Assembly (NCBI GenBank): GCA_022720335.1
Contig: JAIHVJ010000046.1
Span: forward strand, 1 to 13,324
Direction of reading: 5' to 3'
From: Collinsella sp.
GTDB taxonomy: Bacteria > Actinomycetota > Coriobacteriia > Coriobacteriales > Coriobacteriaceae
DNA length: 13,324 bases
The first letter of the stretch is position 1; every line of letters begins with the position of its first letter. The notes under the pieces were generated by a model that had not been told where the DNA came from, ran no database searches, and saw only the letters and a program-made list of their open reading frames with translations. This document shows positions 5,163 to 12,436 of the stretch, in pieces. The translations under genes were made by a program, and so were the position numbers.

Positions 5163-7238
5163 CTACTTGGCGCGACCCTCCTCATAGCGCTCGACCAGCT
5201 TGGCCTGAACGTCATAGGGCACCTGCTCGTAGCCGGCGGGCTTCATGGTAAAGTCACCCGTGCCGCGCGTGATAGAGCGCAGGCGCGTCGAGTAATCCGT
5301 CAGCTCGGCGAGAGGTGCCTGCGCGATAACCACGGTGTCTCCGCGCTCATCGGTCTCCATGCCTGTCACGCGACCGCGCGAGGCCGAGATGTCGCCCATC
5401 ACGGCGCCGGCGTAGCTCTCGGGAATAGTCACCGTGATTTCCTCGATGGGCTCCAGCACCACCGGGTCGGCATCGGCGCATGCCTTGCGCAGGCCGATGC
5501 GAGCCGCCGCGCGGAACGCCATCTCGTTGGAGTCGACGCTGTGATACGAGCCGTCGTACACAGCCACGCGAATGCCCGTGAGCGGATAGCCGGCAATGAT
5601 GCCGTCCTTCATGGTCTCCTGGACGCCCTTGTCCACGGCGGGGATCAGCGAGCGCGGAATGCGACCGCCCACGACCTCGTCCACAAACTCATAGCCATCG
5701 CTCGTGCCGTCGGGCCCAATGAGCGGCTCCACGCGCAGCCAGCAGTCGCCGTACTGACCGGCGCCGCCGGTCTGCTTCTTATGGCGGCCCTGGGCACTTG
5801 CCGTACGGCGAATGGTCTCGCGATACGGAATGCGGATCGGCACGCTCTTGGCTACGACCTTGGTGCGATCCTCCAAACGATTGAGCAGCACCGAAACCTG
5901 CGCCTCACCAACGGCGGAGATAATGGTCTGGCCGGTCTCCTCGTCGCGGTCGATGCTCATGGTCGGATCGGCCTTGCAGGCCTTCTCGATAAACGTGTAG
6001 AGCTTCTCTTCGTCGCCGCGATTCTCGGCCTCGATGGCAATGCGGTACTGCGAGTTGGGGAACTTAAACGCCGCAGCCTCGACCTTGCCGGTAATCGAGA
6101 GCGTATCGCCCGTCTCGGCCGCCAGCTTGGGTGCCACGATAATGTCGCCGGCATAGGCGTGACCGACCTCGGTCATGTCGCGGCCGCACATCACATACAG
6201 GTGAGCCAGACGGTCGCCCTTGCGGGTACGCGCGTTGATCAGCTCAAGACCCGGCTCAAGCGTACCCGTCAGCACCTTGATAAAGCTGATGCGACCCTGC
6301 TGCGGATCGGCCAGGGTCTTAAACACAAACGCCACCGGACGGTCATCGTCGCTCGAAATCTTGAGCGAATCGCCGTCGATAAGCGGCATCTCGCCGTAGT
6401 CGGTCGGCGCCGGGAAGTACGTCGCGATGTCGTCCATCAGCGAGTTGACGCCCTGCTCCTTAATGCAATCGCCCGCAAAGACCGGCACAAAGATGCGCTC
6501 GGCAATCGCCTTCGACAGCAAGCCCTCAAGCTCCTCCTGCGTCAGTGTCTCCTCGCCTTCCAGGTACTTCATCATCAGCTCATCGTCGGCCTCGGCCACC
6601 AACTCGCACAGATGGTCATGGGCCTCCTCGGCCTGGGCACGATACTCCTCGGGAATCTCCGACTCAACGGCTTCGGTGCCGTTGCAATGGCGCGCCTTCA
6701 TGCGCACCAGGTCGATGATGCCGTCAAAGTCCTCGCCCTCGCCCCAGGGAAGGGTCACGGCGCCCAGGCGCGTGCCAAAGCGCTCCTGCAGCAGGTCCAT
6801 CGTGGTCGCAAAGCTGGCCTCGGAGCGCGACAGGCGGTTTACGAACACCGCACGCGCCAGGCGCAGGTCCTCGGCGGCATACCAGAGCTTAACCGTCGTA
6901 GGCTGCGGGCCGGCCTCGGCGTCGACCACAAACAGAGCCGTCTCGCAGACGCTCATCGCGGCAAAGGCGTCGCCGATAAAATCGGGGTAGCACGGGGCAT
7001 CGAGCACATTGATGCGCGCGCCCTTCCAGTCGATTGGCGCAATGGTCGTCGAGATGGAGAATGAACGCTTGACCTCTTCAGGGTCATAGTCGAGCGTAGG
7101 CTTGGTGCCGTCGTGGCCGCCCAGGCGGGCGGTCTTGCCGGAAAGGTGGAGCATGGCTTCGGCGAGTGAAGTCTTGCCCACCCCGCCTTGGCCTACGAGC
7201 ACCACGTTCCTTACGTTACCGGTCTTGGGAGCACCCAT
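5163..7238 (-). CDS. EF-G-like translational GTPase (FusA2-type paralogue)
   Basis: A 691-residue protein with the full EF-G domain order: GTPase domain, domain II, then domains III-V. The domain IV motif GRHKKQTGGAGQYG is well conserved. The P-loop is intact (GQGGVGKT, 16-23) and Thr64/Thr65 fit switch I. G3 reads DAPCYPDF (80-87) instead of DTPGHVDF, replacing the DxxG glycine with Cys and the catalytic His with Tyr. G4 reads NRLS (134-137) instead of NKxD. This marks it as an EF-G-like paralogue and not the main elongation factor. Related proteins have no firmly known role; ribosome rescue, stress translation or antibiotic protection have been considered for EF-G relatives. The start at 7238 has a near-perfect AAGGAGG five bases upstream; a 37-residue longer reading lacks support. 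It stands alone, not beside rpsL/rpsG/tuf as housekeeping fusA usually does. Confidence 0.88.
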   Translation of the reverse strand: MGAPKTGNVRNVVLVGQGGVGKTSLAEAMLHLSGKTARLGGHDGTKPTLDYDPEEVKRSFSISTTIAPIDWKGARINVLDAPCYPDFIGDAFAAMSVCETALFVVDAEAGPQPTTVKLWYAAEDLRLARAVFVNRLSRSEASFATTMDLLQERFGTRLGAVTLPWGEGEDFDGIIDLVRMKARHCNGTEAVESEIPEEYRAQAEEAHDHLCELVAEADDELMMKYLEGEETLTQEELEGLLSKAIAERIFVPVFAGDCIKEQGVNSLMDDIATYFPAPTDYGEMPLIDGDSLKISSDDDRPVAFVFKTLADPQQGRISFIKVLTGTLEPGLELINARTRKGDRLAHLYVMCGRDMTEVGHAYAGDIIVAPKLAAETGDTLSITGKVEAAAFKFPNSQYRIAIEAENRGDEEKLYTFIEKACKADPTMSIDRDEETGQTIISAVGEAQVSVLLNRLEDRTKVVAKSVPIRIPYRETIRRTASAQGRHKKQTGGAGQYGDCWLRVEPLIGPDGTSDGYEFVDEVVGGRIPRSLIPAVDKGVQETMKDGIIAGYPLTGIRVAVYDGSYHSVDSNEMAFRAAARIGLRKACADADPVVLEPIEEITVTIPESYAGAVMGDISASRGRVTGMETDERGDTVVIAQAPLAELTDYSTRLRSITRGTGDFTMKPAGYEQVPYDVQAKLVERYEEGRAK

Positions 7239-7548
7239 GATGACCTCCTTGCAGGGCCGCGCGCATTGCGCGACGCCAACGGGGAGAGTTCGCGGTTGAT
7301 GCCATCCCGGGAGCAGCATGGTCGGCAGCCGAGCCGACTCACCCTCCAAATGTCCTATGCCACCACCCTACCCTCACGGGCGACCGTCCATGCACACCTT
7401 TCGGCACACGTATGAATACAGGCGGCGAGAGGAAGAGACAAGCTTGTGAGGCGATTATTGAACCCCGTCGATGCAAACAAAAAGCCGCCACAGACCGTAA
7501 GACCTGCGGCGGCTTCGCCTCAATTAATAGTTGAGTAAATACCTGAGC
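7239..7548 (-). promoter_or_regulatory. Leader and upstream region of the EF-G-like gene
   Basis: This 310-base gap holds no convincing gene. It contains the terminator of the upstream ABC operon (7477-7515), a promoter-like pair on the minus strand at 7413-7441 (TTGTCT, 17 bases, TATTCA; the -10 is weak), and a long candidate 5' leader. The leader has two small hairpins: GTCGGC/GCCGAC (7321-7338) and CGCGC/GCGCG (7260-7272). The second lies just upstream of the ribosome binding site. No attenuator or riboswitch class was recognised. Confidence 0.35.
7477..7515 (-). terminator. Terminator of the amino acid ABC transporter operon
   Basis: AAGCCGCC (7482-7489) and GGCGGCTT (7508-7515) pair perfectly. 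On the minus strand the stem is followed by TTT and then GTTTGC, a good U-tract. It lies about 35 bases beyond the stop codon of the ATPase gene. Confidence 0.9.
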
Positions 7549-8313
7549 CTATCCCTCGATACGGCTCAAGAACTCACGGGTGCGCTGCTCGCGTGGATGG
7601 TCGATGACCTGCTCGGCAGGACCCTCCTCGACAATGCGGCCGCCATCCATAAAGACCACGCGGTCGGCAACATCGCGCGCAAACTGCATCGCGTGGGTCA
7701 CGATTACCATCGTCATATTCTGCGCGGCAAGGTCTTTAATGACACGCAGCACCTCGGCCGTCAGCTCGGGATCGAGTGCCGAGGTCGGCTCGTCAAAGAA
7801 CAGGATCTCCGGATCGAGCGCCAAGGCGCGGGCGATACTCACACGCTGTTGCTGGCCACCCGAAAGCTCACATGGCACCTTGTTCTCGTTGCCCGTAAGC
7901 CCCATCTGCGCGATCAACTCGCCCGCACGAGCTTCCGCCTGCTCGCGCGGGCGCTTAAGCACGCGGATCGGCGCGTCGATGATGTTTTTCATCACGGTAT
8001 AGTGCGGGAACAGGTTGTAATTTTGGAACACCAGACCGAATCGCGAGCGCGCCTGCTTGGGCACATCGCCCTTCGCATAGACCGCGCCCGAACCCGCATC
8101 CGTCGCAACGGCAAGGTCACCAAACGAGAGCGAGCCTCCGTCGAGTGTCTCGAGCAGCGTGGCACACCGCAGCAGCGTGGACTTGCCGCCACCCGAAGGC
8201 CCGATAATCGCCACGACCTCGCCACGCTTCACCTCAAGCGAGATATCCTTGAGCACCTCATTGCCGCCAAACGCCTTACGTGCGTTTTCGATTTTCATCA
8301 CTGAGTTAGTCAT
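7549..8313 (-). CDS. Polar amino acid ABC transporter ATP-binding protein (GlnQ type)
   Basis: A 254-residue ATPase that powers an amino acid importer at the inner face of the membrane. All ABC motifs are present: Walker A GPSGGGKST (38-46), Q-loop Gln97 (VFQNYN), signature LSGGQQQR (150-157), Walker B ILFFDEP (170-176) and switch His207 (VTHAMQ). Size and motifs fit the GlnQ/HisP subfamily. The start at 8313 gives MTNSVMKIENARK and overlaps the permease stop by 8 bases. The in-frame ATG at 8298 (MKIENARK) is the main alternative, and neither has a strong ribosome binding site, so translational coupling is likely. It is the last gene of the operon, before a clear terminator. The substrate cannot be read from the ATPase. 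Confidence 0.95.
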   Translation of the reverse strand: MTNSVMKIENARKAFGGNEVLKDISLEVKRGEVVAIIGPSGGGKSTLLRCATLLETLDGGSLSFGDLAVATDAGSGAVYAKGDVPKQARSRFGLVFQNYNLFPHYTVMKNIIDAPIRVLKRPREQAEARAGELIAQMGLTGNENKVPCELSGGQQQRVSIARALALDPEILFFDEPTSALDPELTAEVLRVIKDLAAQNMTMVIVTHAMQFARDVADRVVFMDGGRIVEEGPAEQVIDHPREQRTREFLSRIEG

Positions 8314-8959
8314 GATAATAGTCCAGCTTCTTTTCGGCGGCGCCCAGCAGCATCTCGACCACAAAGTTAAAGACCCAGTAAATCAGCGCCGCGATCGCAA
8401 ACGGCACCATACTCACCTGCGAGGCGACCAGCGCCTTGGCCGTCGAGAACATCTCACCCACGCCAATGGCAAACGCCAGCGACGTGTCCTTGACCAGCGT
8501 GATAATCTCGTTGCCCATCGCCGGCAGAATACGCTTGGCGACCTGCGGCATCACGATATACAGAAACGTCTGCACGCGCGAATAGCCCAGCACCTCGGCG
8601 GCCTCGTATTGACCGCGCGGAATGGACTGCAAGCCCGAGCGATAGATCTCGGCAAAGTAACCGGCGTAGTTGATGATGAACGCCACGACGCACGCCGTCC
8701 ACTTGGAATCGGGCGTGAGCGAAATGCCAAACACGTAGTACGGGGCAAAGTAGATGGCAAACATCTGCAGCATGAGCGGCGTACCGCGCATGACCGAAAT
8801 GTAGATGCGCGCAATCCAGCGAAGCGGCGCGATTTTGCTCATGCGCATAAACGCCACGGGAATTCCCAGCGGAATCGACCCCAACAGCGTCAGCACAAAC
8901 AACTGCAAACTGACCAAGAAACCCTGGCCAAGCATCTGCATCATGACCTGAATAGACAT
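8306..8959 (-). CDS. Polar amino acid ABC transporter permease (HisM/GlnP type)
   Basis: A 217-residue integral membrane subunit that forms the amino acid pore, probably as a homodimer because only one permease gene is present. The N-terminal motif SLQLFVLTLLGSIPLGIPVA is typical of the family's first membrane helix. MRGTPLMLQMF (57-67) and the cytoplasmic EAA loop YEAAEVLGYSRVQTFLYIVMPQ (118-139), which docks on the ATPase, are both clear. About five membrane segments are expected. The start at 8959 overlaps the stop of the binding-protein gene in a TAATG junction, a sign of coupled translation. A longer start at 8974 would extend into that gene. Confidence 0.95.
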   Translation of the reverse strand: MSIQVMMQMLGQGFLVSLQLFVLTLLGSIPLGIPVAFMRMSKIAPLRWIARIYISVMRGTPLMLQMFAIYFAPYYVFGISLTPDSKWTACVVAFIINYAGYFAEIYRSGLQSIPRGQYEAAEVLGYSRVQTFLYIVMPQVAKRILPAMGNEIITLVKDTSLAFAIGVGEMFSTAKALVASQVSMVPFAIAALIYWVFNFVVEMLLGAAEKKLDYYHD

Positions 8960-9819
8960 TACTTGAGCACCCAATTATCGAAAGACAAACCATAGCTTGA
9001 ATATTTATCGCAGAGGTCCTTGACCGTGCCGTCCTCGTAGAGCGCCTTGAGCGACTCGGCTACAGCATCGGCCGACTTGGTGTCGCCCTTCTTAAAGCCA
9101 ACGGCGTAGTGCTCGCTGGACAGCGGCTCATCAAGCTGCGTATAAGCATCGGGCTTGGCGGCAAGCTGATACTGGGCAATCGAAAGGTCGCAAGCCACGG
9201 CATCGACCGCGCCGCTCTCGAGCTGCATAAAGGCCGTGTTGTACTCGCCGATCGTGTCGAGCGTGGCAAACGTCGCCGCCAGATCCTTCTGGTCACCCTC
9301 GAGCACATCCTGCGCAGCGGAATCGGTCTGGGTAATCACGGTCTTGCCGGCAAGATCGTCCCAGCTCTTGATGCCCGCGTCCTTCTTGACCACGAGCACT
9401 TGCTCGTTGAGCATGTACGGCTCAGAGAACGTGTAGTCATCCTCGCGCCCCTCCATGGTAAAGCCGTTCCAGATGCAGTTGATGGCGCCCGAGTTAAGCA
9501 GCGTATCCTTGGCGTCCCAGTCGATGGCCTCGTATTTGACCTCCCAGTCCTGCTTATCGGCAACAGCCTTGGCCAGATCGAGATCAAAGCCGGTGTACTC
9601 ACCATCGTCGCCCACAAAGCCGTACGGAGGATAGGACTTATCAAAGCCCACCACGAGCTTCTTGGACTCCGCAGCACCCTTCACATCCTTGGCCGCGGCA
9701 GAGCCAGCAGCGGAGCCCTTGCCGGCGCCACCGCCGCAACCGACAAGACCAAGGCCAAGCACCGTGGCGAGCGAGCCGGCTAGACCAACAAACTGACGAC
9801 GAGACATATCGGTATTCAT
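8959..9819 (-). CDS. Amino acid-binding lipoprotein of the ABC transporter (Tat-type signal)
   Basis: A 286-residue extracellular solute-binding protein of family 3 that captures a polar amino acid for the downstream permease and ATPase. The signal is SRRQFVGLAG (6-15), a twin-arginine motif, followed by a hydrophobic stretch and the lipobox LVGC with Cys28 as the likely lipidated residue. It thus looks like a Tat-exported lipoprotein. A Gly/Ala/Ser-rich linker leads into the binding domain: VVGFDKSYPPYGFVGDDG (56-73), GFDLDLAKAVA (78-88) and NGFTMEGRE (118-126), where the Arg normally holds the ligand carboxylate. The start at 9819 has AAGGGGG six bases upstream. It is the first gene of the operon, behind a promoter and a palindrome. 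The ligand (glutamine, cystine, arginine or other) is not determinable here. Confidence 0.95.
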   Translation of the reverse strand: MNTDMSRRQFVGLAGSLATVLGLGLVGCGGGAGKGSAAGSAAAKDVKGAAESKKLVVGFDKSYPPYGFVGDDGEYTGFDLDLAKAVADKQDWEVKYEAIDWDAKDTLLNSGAINCIWNGFTMEGREDDYTFSEPYMLNEQVLVVKKDAGIKSWDDLAGKTVITQTDSAAQDVLEGDQKDLAATFATLDTIGEYNTAFMQLESGAVDAVACDLSIAQYQLAAKPDAYTQLDEPLSSEHYAVGFKKGDTKSADAVAESLKALYEDGTVKDLCDKYSSYGLSFDNWVLK

Positions 9820-9837
9820 GGTATTCCCCCTTGATGG

Positions 9838-9857
9838 CACTTTAGTTAAGTAAAGTG
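9838..9857. promoter_or_regulatory. Operator-like palindrome upstream of the ABC operon
   Basis: CACTTTA and TAAAGTG (7 bp each) are perfect inverted repeats around GTTAAG. The site lies between the predicted transcription start (about 9869) and the ribosome binding site of the binding-protein gene. A repressor bound here would block transcription; the same sequence could also form an AU-rich RNA hairpin. No regulator gene is nearby. Confidence 0.5.
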
Positions 9858-9875
9858 AGTCGTGTAACGTCCAGA

Positions 9876-9904
9876 ATCATACACTCTACCTTGATAAAGT
9901 ACAA
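9876..9904 (-). promoter_or_regulatory. Promoter of the amino acid ABC operon
   Basis: On the minus strand TTGTAC (9904-9899) and TATGAT (9881-9876) are separated by 17 bases. The -10 matches consensus at 5 of 6 positions; the -35 matches only the TTG core. Confidence 0.45.
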
Positions 9905-10000
9905 GGGAGGGTTTGCCCGGCATGGGCGGGGAGCAAACATCGTTGGACTTATCACTGACACGAAATGGACGCTTGCATATCGTCCGCTAGCTTGGCACGG

Positions 10001-10006
10001 TACAAT
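10001..10006 (+). promoter_or_regulatory. Candidate -10 element of the methyltransferase gene
   Basis: TACAAT matches the -10 consensus at 5 of 6 positions, 39 bases before the start codon. No convincing -35 is seen at 16-18 bases. GTGGGG about 8 bases before the ATG is the probable ribosome binding site. Confidence 0.3.
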
Positions 10007-10045
10007 GCTTTCAGATTTCAATTTGTAAATTAGTGGGGTTAATTC

Positions 10046-11383
10046 ATGGCAGAATCTCGTGCGGAGCGTAAGGCTCGTCGTGCTTTGATCGAGGCGGCTG
10101 AGGGGTCGAAGGAGGAGAAATCTTCTACGAAATCCAAGTCTTCTAAAGCTGCAAAAAGCAAACCGACCAAGAGCAGAGCTAAGACCAAGCGTTCTGACTC
10201 TCGTCGAGGCGGGGATAAAGCGCCTCAGACTCGTTCCAAGCGCTCGCATAAAGATCGGGTTTCGTCTGCGCGTAAGGCCGTGGACCCCAAGTCTCCCTGT
10301 TCGATCATGAAATCTTGCGGTGGGTGCACGGCGCTCAATCGTCCTTATAAAAAGCAGTTGGCGGCTAAGCAGGCTGCTACGGAGGAGCTGTTTGCCGAGC
10401 TTTGTGAGCGCGAGAGCATTGCTGTCGATCCTATTCGCGGTATGGGCGTCACCCTTGGCGACCCGGGTAAATATCCTGCGCCGCGTGGCTTTCGTCATAA
10501 GGCTGCCACTCCCTTTGCTCCCGGTAAGGAGGGCGCTGTCCGTTGCGGTTTCTTTGAGCGCGGCACGCACAAGATCGTTGCCGTACCCGAATGCCCCGTC
10601 GAGGCGTCGGGCGCTCGTCAGATTCTCAACGGCATCGCACGCGAAGCTGAGCGGTTGCATATTCCCGCCTTTAACGAGGACAAGCATCTTGGTTTGCTTC
10701 GCTATGCCGTCATCCGCTGCGGTTGGCGTACCGACCAGGTCATGGTTACGCTCGTGACCGCCCAGCGTGACTTACCGCATGCGCAGGAATTCTTTGAGGC
10801 CGTCGCCGCACTCGATCCGCGCATCGTCACCGTCGCCCAAAACATCAACGGACGCCCCGGCAACGCCATCCTCGGCGAGGAAACCCGCATCGTGTATGGC
10901 GCCAAGTGCATGCGCGACCAGCTACTCGGCTGCGAGTTCGATATCTCCCCCACCGCGTTCTACCAGACCAACCCGCAACAGACCGAGCTGCTCTATCAGC
11001 TCGCTATCGACGGCATGGATTTGCACCAGGGCGATGTGCTCATGGATGCCTACTGTGGCAGCGGTACCATCGGTCTTTGCGCAGTTAAAGATGCCCAGAA
11101 AAAGGGCATCGGCATTATGCTGCTCGGCGTGGAGCGCAACCCGGCGGGCATTGCCGACGCACGTCGCAATGCCGAGCTCAACGGCCTCACCCGCAGCGCC
11201 TGGTTTATGGCCGACGACGCCACCGATTGCATCCTGGATGCCGCCGATAACAACGAGCGGGTCGATGTCCTTTCCATCGATCCGCCGCGCGCCGGCTCTA
11301 CCCCCGAGTTCCTCGAAGCTGCCTGCGCCATGTTCCCTCATACCGACCACACCGAGACCGTCGCGGTCCTCGAGCGCCGCTAA
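10046..11383 (+). CDS. 23S rRNA (uracil-5)-methyltransferase, RlmD/TrmA family, lacking the catalytic-Cys segment
   Basis: A 445-residue protein of the SAM-dependent RNA m5U methyltransferase family. Residues 1-80 are Lys/Ser/Arg-rich and probably disordered and RNA-binding; no TRAM domain is seen. An Fe-S cysteine set follows: Cys85, Cys91, Cys94 (C-x5-C-x2-C) and Cys183 (VPECPV). The SAM site is LMDAYCGSGTIGL (332-344), and DPPRAGSTPEF (412-422) is intact. Family members then have about 35-40 residues containing the catalytic Cys motif (SCNP-like) before a C-terminal MFPHT..H.E element. Here LEAACA is joined directly to MFPHTDHTETVAVL, so the catalytic cysteine is missing while the general-base Glu region remains. 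This reads as a clean in-frame deletion with a normal stop. The enzyme may be inactive or act only as an RNA binder. Codon choice is T-rich at third positions in the first half and C-rich later. Confidence 0.85.
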   Translation: MAESRAERKARRALIEAAEGSKEEKSSTKSKSSKAAKSKPTKSRAKTKRSDSRRGGDKAPQTRSKRSHKDRVSSARKAVDPKSPCSIMKSCGGCTALNRPYKKQLAAKQAATEELFAELCERESIAVDPIRGMGVTLGDPGKYPAPRGFRHKAATPFAPGKEGAVRCGFFERGTHKIVAVPECPVEASGARQILNGIAREAERLHIPAFNEDKHLGLLRYAVIRCGWRTDQVMVTLVTAQRDLPHAQEFFEAVAALDPRIVTVAQNINGRPGNAILGEETRIVYGAKCMRDQLLGCEFDISPTAFYQTNPQQTELLYQLAIDGMDLHQGDVLMDAYCGSGTIGLCAVKDAQKKGIGIMLLGVERNPAGIADARRNAELNGLTRSAWFMADDATDCILDAADNNERVDVLSIDPPRAGSTPEFLEAACAMFPHTDHTETVAVLERR

Positions 11384-11397
11384 TTCTCCGGCACGGG

Positions 11398-11429
11398 AAA
11401 GGGGGCGGCCCGCCTGGACCGCCCCCTTT
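11398..11429. terminator. Terminator between methyltransferase and PHP genes
   Basis: AAAGGGGGCGG (11398-11408) and CCGCCCCCTTT (11419-11429) form a perfect 11-bp stem with a 10-nt loop. It lies 15 bases past the methyltransferase stop and before the stop of the convergent PHP gene. The T and A runs at its edges are short, but it could act in both directions. Confidence 0.8.
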
Positions 11430-11449
11430 CATTGGGCATATGAGTCTCG

Positions 11450-12271
11450 TTACATCCCCTTGCGCAGGTCGCATACGCCGGCTGCCGCCATCTCGCGCAG
11501 CAGCGTCTCGCGGTCGCGCGTCACGATCAGGTCCAGCGGGAAGTGAATCTCGTCGAGCAACTTGCGGGCGTGCTCGAGCTTGCCAATGGCCATACCAATG
11601 TGGGCATCGGTCGACACACCAATACCCACGCCCAGCTCGGCGCAGCGCTCGGCAATCTTGCGGCATACGGCCCAATGCTCAGTGTCGGCACCGTGCTCAA
11701 GACTATGGTTATTGATCTCAATGATCTTGTGCTTGGCCTTGGCCGCCAGCAGCACCTCATCGATATCGAACGGCACGCCCGAACGACCCGTATGCCCAAG
11801 CATGAACACCTTGGGGTGCTCCAGGGCATTGATGTACATCTGGGTCGTTTGGGTGAGCGTCGCGCCTTCGGCAAACTGTGGATTATGCACGCTTGCCACC
11901 AAATAATCCAAATTACGCGTCACCAAATCGAACAGCGAATGCTGGCGACTGTACGAATCGCCGGCAATATCGAGCGACACGGGAATGTCCTCGCCAAACA
12001 AGCTTCCGTCCAGCGAAACGATATCGACCTCGGCGCCGCGAAGCACCAGCACGCCGCTCCAAATGCGCGGCCAGATATCCTGGTTAATAAAGAACTGGAA
12101 ACTGCGCAGGTCGTTGGGGCAAGCCGTAACCATAGAGCTCAGATGGTCGGCAGATCCGAGCACCTGCAGGCCACGTTCCGCCGCCCAGTACACATTCTCC
12201 TCAATGGTCGAATATGCATGCGCAGAGAATATCGTATGGGTATGAATGTCACAAGAAAGCAGGTAGGGCAT
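11450..12271 (-). CDS. PHP-domain phosphoesterase, YcdX-like
   Basis: A 273-residue metal-dependent hydrolase of the PHP family (trinuclear zinc-type site), most like E. coli YcdX in layout. Metal ligands appear in order: DIHTHTIFSAHAYST (His10, His12, His18), ADH (41-43), GAE (79-81), SVHNPQF (His129), LGHTG (His160) and STDAHIG (Asp222, His224). The phrase FFINQDIWPR also recalls YcdX. Family members are phosphatases of unsettled substrate; related PHP domains act in histidine biosynthesis and DNA polymerases. The start has AAGGAG five bases upstream, and a promoter-like site lies about 40-65 bases further up. It appears to be transcribed on its own between the methyltransferase terminator and the aminotransferase gene. 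The natural substrate cannot be told from sequence. Confidence 0.92.
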   Translation of the reverse strand: MPYLLSCDIHTHTIFSAHAYSTIEENVYWAAERGLQVLGSADHLSSMVTACPNDLRSFQFFINQDIWPRIWSGVLVLRGAEVDIVSLDGSLFGEDIPVSLDIAGDSYSRQHSLFDLVTRNLDYLVASVHNPQFAEGATLTQTTQMYINALEHPKVFMLGHTGRSGVPFDIDEVLLAAKAKHKIIEINNHSLEHGADTEHWAVCRKIAERCAELGVGIGVSTDAHIGMAIGKLEHARKLLDEIHFPLDLIVTRDRETLLREMAAAGVCDLRKGM

Positions 12272-12308
12272 CAGGTCTCCTTATCTGGCACGGCCGTCGC
12301 TTATATTC

Positions 12309-12337
12309 ATTGTACGCATAGCCTTCGATAGTCGTAA
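12309..12337 (-). promoter_or_regulatory. Candidate promoter of the PHP-domain gene
   Basis: On the minus strand TTACGA (12337-12332) and TACAAT (12314-12309) are separated by 17 bases. The -10 matches 5 of 6 positions; the -35 is weak (3 of 6). Confidence 0.35.
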
Positions 12338-12371
12338 AACCACTCCATCCCAAAGACACAACGTCCATGAC

Positions 12372-12402
12372 AACGGGGTCTGGCTTAACACCAAACCCCG
12401 TT
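12372..12402 (-). terminator. Stem-loop after the aminotransferase gene
   Basis: AACGGGGTCTGG (12372-12383) and CCAAACCCCGTT (12391-12402) form a 12-bp stem with a 7-nt loop. The one C/A mismatch on the plus strand is a G-U wobble in minus-strand RNA, pointing to function on the aminotransferase transcript. The following bases (GTCATGG) are not U-rich, so it may be a weak terminator or a 3'-end stabiliser. Confidence 0.5.
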
Positions 12403-12436
12403 TCACGTAAAACATTGTAGGCAGAGCGCTTTACTT

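Noticed and set aside
3971..5251. A 426-codon plus-strand frame overlapping the nuclease gene
   Set aside because: It is an out-of-frame shadow rich in Ser, Thr, Arg and Pro. It runs through a terminator, and the nuclease frame has clear motifs and a ribosome binding site.
5541..7064. A 507-codon open frame on the plus strand opposite the EF-G-like gene
   Set aside because: It lies wholly inside the well-supported EF-G-like gene, has a composition typical of antisense GC-rich reading (many Arg, His, Leu) and shows no domain.
8159..8995. A 278-codon plus-strand frame opposite the ABC permease and ATPase
   Set aside because: Composition is that of an antisense shadow, and the minus-strand genes have full family motifs.
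9842..10687. A 281-codon minus-strand frame opposite the start of the methyltransferase gene
   Set aside because: Mostly antisense to the Lys/Ser-rich N-terminus. No domain is recognised, and it reads through the promoter region.
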